From positions 1-64,000 of the forward strand of contig JBHGXW010000045.1 in NCBI GenBank assembly GCA_041920465.1: a DNA stretch of 64,000 bases, in the 5' to 3' direction. Positions within the stretch are counted from its first letter, which is position 1, and the number at the start of each line of letters is the position of its first letter. Under the pieces are notes generated by a model. It had not been told where the DNA came from and ran no database searches. It saw nothing but the letters and a program-made list of their open reading frames with translations. The position numbers were made by a program, and so were the translations under genes. This DNA is from Brevibacillus_H sp041920465. GTDB lineage: Bacteria; Bacillota; Bacilli; Brevibacillales; Brevibacillaceae. Below are positions 59,310 to 64,000 of this stretch, piece after piece.

Positions 59310-60322
59310 TGACGGAACTTTTACACCAAGCGCCCTCTCTGACCAATACCATACTGTTTCTTTTGGCAGGGGTAGCTCTTTTATTGGTCGTTCTAGGATT
59401 CGTTACCTATGCAATCTATTTTGAACGTAAGGTAATCGGTTGGATGCAATTGCGTATTGGTCCGAACCGGGTGGGTCCGCTCGGTTTGCTCCAAACAGTA
59501 GCTGACGTGGCAAAGCTGTTGTTAAAAGAGGATACCCGTCCGAAAAATGCTGACAAAGTGCTGTTTGCATTAGCTCCGGTAGTCGCCTATGCTCCTGCGT
59601 TTGCTGTACTGGCGGCTATTCCATTCACAGATAAAATTCATTTCGCCGATTTGGGTATCGGTGTACTTTATTACATCGCTTTGTCCGGTATTACGGTAAT
59701 CGGTGTAATCATGGGCGGTTGGGCTTCGAACAACAAATACTCCCTTATCGGGGGATTGCGTTCTGCCGCCCAGATGATCAGTTACGAAGTTCCGCTTGTC
59801 ATGTCGGTTGTAGGGATTATCCTGATGACGGGAAGCATGAACCTGCGTGACATCGTTGAAGCGCAGCGTGACGTGTGGAATATTGTTCCGCAATTTATTG
59901 CCTTTGTCGTTTTCGTGATTGCAGCACAAGCAGAGCTGAACCGCACACCGTTCGACTTGCCGGAAGCAGAGTCAGAACTTGTTGCCGGTTATCACGTTGA
60001 GTATTCCGGCTTCCGTTTTGCCATGTTCATGTTGGCTGAATACGTGTATATGTTCGGTATGGGAGCGCTCATTACCATCCTGTTCTTGGGCGGATGGCTT
60101 CCGCCTTTCGGATTCCTAAGTTTTATTCCGGGAGTCGTTTGGTTTATCCTGAAGTTTTTACTGTATGTCTTCTTCCAATTCTGGCTTCGTGCTACCATGC
60201 CTCGCTTGCGTGTTGACCAACTGATGTCATTTGCTTGGAAAGGTCTTCTGCCGCTTGCACTTTTCAACATACTGCTGACAGCCGTTGTCATTTCTGTTCA
60301 GAACGGTTCGTTGGGGCAGTAA
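59309..60322 (+). CDS. nuoH: NADH-quinone oxidoreductase subunit H
   Basis: This 337-residue membrane subunit with eight helices forms the quinone tunnel. YFERKVIGWMQLRIGPNRVG and AELNRTPFDLPEAESELVAG are the family signatures. It overlaps nuoD by one base (TAATG). Confidence 0.97.
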   Translation: MTELLHQAPSLTNTILFLLAGVALLLVVLGFVTYAIYFERKVIGWMQLRIGPNRVGPLGLLQTVADVAKLLLKEDTRPKNADKVLFALAPVVAYAPAFAVLAAIPFTDKIHFADLGIGVLYYIALSGITVIGVIMGGWASNNKYSLIGGLRSAAQMISYEVPLVMSVVGIILMTGSMNLRDIVEAQRDVWNIVPQFIAFVVFVIAAQAELNRTPFDLPEAESELVAGYHVEYSGFRFAMFMLAEYVYMFGMGALITILFLGGWLPPFGFLSFIPGVVWFILKFLLYVFFQFWLRATMPRLRVDQLMSFAWKGLLPLALFNILLTAVVISVQNGSLGQ

Positions 60323-60360
60323 GCCGCTAAAGCCATTCAAATCGTAAGGGGGGAAACACA

Positions 60361-60774
60361 ATGCTAGGCTTTGCAAAAGGGCTGGGGTTTATTTTAAAGA
60401 AGCTGACGGAAAAGAATGTAACGCATTTCTATCCGGACGTTCCGTACCCGATGCCACCGCGCTTTCGTGGAATTCAGCACTTTTCACCTGAGAAATGCAT
60501 TGTTTGTAACCAATGTGCACGTATTTGCCCGACTGAATGTATCTCGTTAACCGGAAAACCGCATCCGGATCCAACGAAGAAGGGCAAAATTATCGACACG
60601 TATGATATTAACTTTGAAATCTGTATTCTTTGTGACTTGTGTACAGAGGTTTGTCCGACAAATGCCATTGTCATGTCGAACAATTATGAGCTGGCTACTT
60701 ACAGCAGAGATGAACTGTTTAAAAACCTGAAGTGGCTAGATGATAACAATACAAACGTCAGGGAGGAAAACTAA
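60361..60774 (+). CDS. nuoI: NADH-quinone oxidoreductase subunit I
   Basis: This 137-residue protein has two [4Fe-4S] ferredoxin motifs: CIVCNQCARICP and CILCDLCTEVCP. It carries clusters N6a and N6b that feed NuoB. GGGGGGAAA precedes the ATG. Length is typical of the short Firmicute form. Confidence 0.96.
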   Translation: MLGFAKGLGFILKKLTEKNVTHFYPDVPYPMPPRFRGIQHFSPEKCIVCNQCARICPTECISLTGKPHPDPTKKGKIIDTYDINFEICILCDLCTEVCPTNAIVMSNNYELATYSRDELFKNLKWLDDNNTNVREEN

Positions 60775-60776
60775 CA

Positions 60777-61289
60777 ATGAGTGCTTCATTTGTAGCGTTT
60801 TTTATCCTTTCCCTGTTAACAATCGGGGGAGCTGTTTTCATGATCAGCTTCAACCGGGTTGTACATATGGTGATAGCCATAGGGGTGACGTTTCTTAGTA
60901 TCGCAGGCCTTTTCGTTCTGTTGGAGGCTGAATTTGTAGCGGTTTCTCAAGTGCTTGTTTATTCAGGAGCCATTTCCATCCTGATGCTGTTTGGCATAAT
61001 GCTGACCAAACATGATGCGAATGAGGCGGGAGTAAACCGGGCACAAAACAAGATTCTTACCTTCATCGGTGTAGCTGCGTTCTTTGTCACCGTATTCATG
61101 GGGATTCAAAACACCGTATGGCCAGGGGGAACACAAAACCCTTCTGATCCAGCCATAAGCAATGTAAAACAAATCGGTATTGAAGTATTCACGAAATACG
61201 TGATTCCATTTGAACTTGTGTCTGTCCTGTTGCTTGTTGCGCTTGTAGGTGCAATTATCATGGCGAAGAAGGAGGGGGACAAAGGATGA
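60777..61289 (+). CDS. nuoJ: NADH-quinone oxidoreductase subunit J
   Basis: This 170-residue, five-helix membrane subunit shows the AEFVAVSQVLVYSGAISIL signature around the pi-bulge helix. AGGGAGG precedes the ATG. It overlaps nuoK by 4 bases. Confidence 0.95.
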   Translation: MSASFVAFFILSLLTIGGAVFMISFNRVVHMVIAIGVTFLSIAGLFVLLEAEFVAVSQVLVYSGAISILMLFGIMLTKHDANEAGVNRAQNKILTFIGVAAFFVTVFMGIQNTVWPGGTQNPSDPAISNVKQIGIEVFTKYVIPFELVSVLLLVALVGAIIMAKKEGDKG

Positions 61290-61597
61290 GTGTACCATTA
61301 TCCTCATATTTATTGGTCGCCCTGATTCTCTTCAGTGTCGGATTGTATGGCGCCCTAACCAAAAAAAGTGCCATCATTGTTCTTCTTTCCATCGAGCTGA
61401 TGCTGAATGCAGTAAATATCAATCTCGTTGCTTTTGCCAAATACGGAATGTTTGCCTCCATTACAGGCCAAATCTTCACGTTATTTACCATGACGGTAGC
61501 GGCGGCAGAAGTAGCAGTCGGAATTGCCATTCTCCTCTCGCTGTATCGAAACCGCGATACTGTGGATGTTGACGAGATGGACACGATGAAACGCTAG
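61286..61597 (+). CDS. nuoK: NADH-quinone oxidoreductase subunit K
   Basis: This 103-residue, three-helix subunit has the conserved glutamates in LLSIELMLNAVNIN and MTVAAAEVAVGIAIL, part of the proton path. The ATG overlaps the end of nuoJ. Confidence 0.96.
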   Translation: MSVPLSSYLLVALILFSVGLYGALTKKSAIIVLLSIELMLNAVNINLVAFAKYGMFASITGQIFTLFTMTVAAAEVAVGIAILLSLYRNRDTVDVDEMDTMKR

Positions 61598-61621
61598 AAA
61601 AGGAAAAGGATAGGTGAACAT

Positions 61622-63538
61622 ATGGATACGATAATGCAATACGCCTGGCTTATCCCTCTTTTTCCGCTCTTCGCTTTCATCTTGATCGTCTCGTTCGGTC
61701 GTCAGTTGAAAGAGGGATCGGTTTTTGTAGGAGTTCTGGCAATCGGAATCTCCTTTGCCATGGCAGTAATGACCTTCTTGGAGAGATTCAAAGAAGGGGC
61801 AACGGATTTCAAATACGTGGTTGACTGGCTGCAAATCGGCGATACAGTCGTCCGTATGGGCTATGAGGTTAACCAACTGAATGCATTGATGCTGGTAATC
61901 GTTACATTCGTCAGCTTGCTTGTGCAAATCTACTCCAAAGGATACATGCATGGCGACGAACGCTTCCCGGTGTTCTATCAATATTTGTCGCTCTTTACTT
62001 TCTCCATGTTAGGGCTTGTGATTTCTCCCAACTTGCTGCAGGTGTATATCTTCTGGGAGTTAGTAGGGGTATGTTCGTTCTTGCTCGTAGGTTTCTACTT
62101 CTTTAAACCGGAAGCAAAAGCGGCAGCGAAAAAAGCGTTCATCGTGACTCGTGTCGGTGACGTTGGATTGTTTATCGGGATTGCGCTTTTGTTCTGGTGG
62201 ACAGGAAGCTTTGATTACTCCGAGATTTTTAATGCAATTTCAGCGGGCCGTTTGGAGCCTTGGATGATCACGCTGTCGGCTATCCTGATCTTTATTGGTG
62301 CCGTTGGTAAATCCGGTCAATTCCCGCTCCATACCTGGTTGCCGGACGCGATGGAAGGTCCTACGCCAGTGTCTGCATTGATTCACGCCGCAACGATGGT
62401 TGCTGCGGGTGTTTATTTGGTAGCGGCAGCATATCCGCTGTTTGTCGCTTCTCCAACAGCGCTTAATGTAGTGGCTTACATCGGAGGATTTACAGCTATC
62501 TTTGCGGCATCCATCGGTTTGACTCAGCGCGATATCAAACGGGTTTTGGCTTACTCAACCGTCAGCCAGCTTGGTTACATGATGCTGGCACTTGGGGCGG
62601 CAGGAGCTGCCGGTTATGTAGCCGGTACGTTCCATCTGATGACTCACGCGTTCTTTAAAGCATTGCTGTTCTTGGCAGCAGGCAGCGTGATCCATGCCGT
62701 TCATACCCAGGACATTTTCGAAATGGGCGGGTTGTGGAAGAAAATGCCGGTTACCGCTTGGTCTTTCTTGATCGGCTGCCTGGCGATCGCCGGTATTCCG
62801 CCGTTTGCCGGATTCTGGTCCAAAGAAGAAATTCTCGGCTCCGTCTACCTAGCAGGCCGGATGGATCTGTTGTGGATGGCAATTATTGCGGCGTTCTTTA
62901 CAGCGTTCTACATGTTCCGCTTGTTCTTCCTTACCTTTGTCGGAAAGCCAAGAGGTACAGGCCATGAAAAAGCGCATGAATCACCTGCTGTTATGACTTT
63001 ACCGTTAATTCTGCTTGCGATACTTGCGGTTATCGCCGGTTTTGTGAATACGCCGTTCTCTCCGGTCTTGCATCATTGGTTATTGTCTGGATCAACAGGT
63101 GAAGTGATTGCCAATACATTTGGACATGAAGAAGGCCATGCAGCTGCTTGGGTCCAAATCATGGCGATTCTCGTTTCCGTACTCGGTATTGCCTTGGCCT
63201 ATCTCATGTATGCAAAGCAGTCGCTCTCCCGCGATTGGATTGCTCGCCCAATGCCTTGGCTGTATCAGCTCTCTTACCGCAAATATTATGTGGATGAAAT
63301 TTATCACGCTGTGTTTGTTCAACCGCTTAAATCAATTGGTTGGGTGCTTGATCTGTTTGACCGTTATGTAGTAGACGGCCTTGTGCAATTGGTAGTCTTT
63401 ATTACGAATGGTATTGGGGCCGCACACGCTCGTATTCAGAACGGACAGATGCAAACATACGGATTTGTGGTGTTGGTTGGTCTCATTCTCCTAGTAATCG
63501 GACTTACAGCGTTTGGAGGTGTCCCTGGTGTTAAATAG
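61622..63538 (+). CDS. nuoL: NADH-quinone oxidoreductase subunit L
   Basis: This 638-residue antiporter-like proton-pumping subunit has LLQVYIFWELVGVCSFLLVGF, GKSGQFPLHTWLPDAMEGPTP and KRVLAYSTVSQLGYMML signatures. A C-terminal lateral helix region follows. AGGATAGGTG precedes the ATG. The 3' end overlaps nuoM by 11 bases. Confidence 0.97.
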   Translation: MDTIMQYAWLIPLFPLFAFILIVSFGRQLKEGSVFVGVLAIGISFAMAVMTFLERFKEGATDFKYVVDWLQIGDTVVRMGYEVNQLNALMLVIVTFVSLLVQIYSKGYMHGDERFPVFYQYLSLFTFSMLGLVISPNLLQVYIFWELVGVCSFLLVGFYFFKPEAKAAAKKAFIVTRVGDVGLFIGIALLFWWTGSFDYSEIFNAISAGRLEPWMITLSAILIFIGAVGKSGQFPLHTWLPDAMEGPTPVSALIHAATMVAAGVYLVAAAYPLFVASPTALNVVAYIGGFTAIFAASIGLTQRDIKRVLAYSTVSQLGYMMLALGAAGAAGYVAGTFHLMTHAFFKALLFLAAGSVIHAVHTQDIFEMGGLWKKMPVTAWSFLIGCLAIAGIPPFAGFWSKEEILGSVYLAGRMDLLWMAIIAAFFTAFYMFRLFFLTFVGKPRGTGHEKAHESPAVMTLPLILLAILAVIAGFVNTPFSPVLHHWLLSGSTGEVIANTFGHEEGHAAAWVQIMAILVSVLGIALAYLMYAKQSLSRDWIARPMPWLYQLSYRKYYVDEIYHAVFVQPLKSIGWVLDLFDRYVVDGLVQLVVFITNGIGAAHARIQNGQMQTYGFVVLVGLILLVIGLTAFGGVPGVK

Positions 63539-64000
63539 CATGTTGCTTACGCTGATCACGTTTTCACCACTTCTTGCTATTCTCGTCATCGCGTTCATTC
63601 CGAAGCATCAGGGTGGCGTGGTTAAGCAAATCGGGATTCTCGGAACCCTCTTACCGCTTGTTTTGTCCTTAATGCTGTTTGCCCATTTTGATTATCAAAA
63701 GCCTGACATGCAGTTCGTAGAGAAGACAAACTGGATCACCATTCCGGCTACTCTCGATCAGGCTGGCAAGCTGTATTCCTTGAAGATCGATTATGAAATG
63801 GGTGTAGATGGGGTTTCCATGCCGTTGGTTTTGCTGACGTCCATAATCGGAACTCTTGCAGCCATCGCTTCCACTCATCTCAAAAAACGTCTGAAAGAGT
63901 ATTTCATTCTGTTCCACATCCTGTTAATGGGAATGTTCGGGGTATTCGCTACCCAAAACTTGTTCCTGTTCTTCATCTTCTTCGAAATGACGCTCGTTCC
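63528..64000 (+). CDS. nuoM: NADH-quinone oxidoreductase subunit M, N-terminal part (runs off the window)
   Basis: The visible ~157 residues begin MLNSMLLTLITFSPLLAIL and include DYEMGVDGVSMPLVLLTSIIG and the FFIFFEMTLV helix with the family glutamate. GTG at 63528 is favoured because GGAGGT (63515-63520) is 7 bases upstream; ATG at 63540 would be 19 bases away. The gene continues beyond base 64000. Confidence 0.9.
   Translation, partial: MLNSMLLTLITFSPLLAILVIAFIPKHQGGVVKQIGILGTLLPLVLSLMLFAHFDYQKPDMQFVEKTNWITIPATLDQAGKLYSLKIDYEMGVDGVSMPLVLLTSIIGTLAAIASTHLKKRLKEYFILFHILLMGMFGVFATQNLFLFFIFFEMTLV

Noticed and set aside
1..64000. tRNA, rRNA, CRISPR arrays, T-box or metabolite riboswitches
   Set aside because: None was recognised on reading. 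The glyA, upp and mntP leaders were checked by eye; a covariance-model search would be needed to exclude divergent riboswitches.

Overview
The window looks like a chromosomal segment of an endospore-forming, aerobic Bacillales bacterium. The best guess is a member of the Alicyclobacillaceae (Effusibacillus/Tumebacillus type), by inference from gene content and order rather than from any search. Support comes from spo0F, spoIIR and a YhcN-type spore lipoprotein, from the Bacillus order rpoE-pyrG-spo0F-fba-transaldolase-murA-glpX-rho-rpmE-tdk-prfA-prmC-spoIIR-sua5-mntP-ywlE-rpiB-ywlG-glyA-upp-mnaA-atp, and from an 11-subunit-type nuo operon without nuoEFG. Every confident gene lies on the + strand. 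I saw no rRNA, tRNA, CRISPR array or intact insertion sequence.

Layout. 1-354: 3' end of a lysine 2,3-aminomutase gene. 0.4-12.4 kb: a fatty/branched acyl-CoA degradation block (FadF-like iron-sulfur oxidoreductase; thiolase, 3-hydroxyacyl-CoA dehydrogenase, two acyl-CoA dehydrogenases, MeaB GTPase; TetR regulator; fused isobutyryl-CoA mutase IcmF). Three related palindromes in front of its three transcription units suggest one local TetR regulon, and the fadF promoter also carries a perfect Bacillus FadR-type box. 12.5-17.9 kb: an AT-rich accessory island (MarR, 14-TM drug exporter, membrane protein, SDR, exporter fragment, DJ-1/PfpI protein, decayed sequence) inserted between icmF and rpoE. 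17.9-40.2 kb: conserved information-processing, central carbon, cell-wall and sporulation genes. This part includes a pyrG leader with the features of CTP-sensing reiterative-transcription attenuation, a sigma-H promoter in front of spo0F, and a DnaA-box cluster at sua5 (ywlC). 40.3-45 kb: a large SLH-anchored phosphodiester glycosidase-like surface protein and a second thiolase. 45-52.4 kb: the complete F1Fo ATP synthase operon with two small AtpI-type genes in front. 52.6-56.3 kb: a DUF6042-like protein, a repeat-rich intergenic patch and a secreted M6 (InhA-like) metalloprotease. 56.4 kb to the end: nuoABCDHIJKL and the start of nuoM.

How the parts work together. The acyl-CoA block feeds electrons through flavoproteins and FadF toward the quinone pool. 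The nuo and atp operons make up the respiratory chain entry point and the ATP synthase. The rho-to-upp stretch links nucleotide supply, translation termination and sporulation signalling.

The most unusual feature is a family of about ten GC-rich intergenic palindromes (arms near CCCGCYCGGC/GCCGGGYGGG) scattered across the window, resembling REP/BIME elements. One sits between the tdk promoter and its ribosome-binding site. Two lie beside copies of another ~68-bp repeat.
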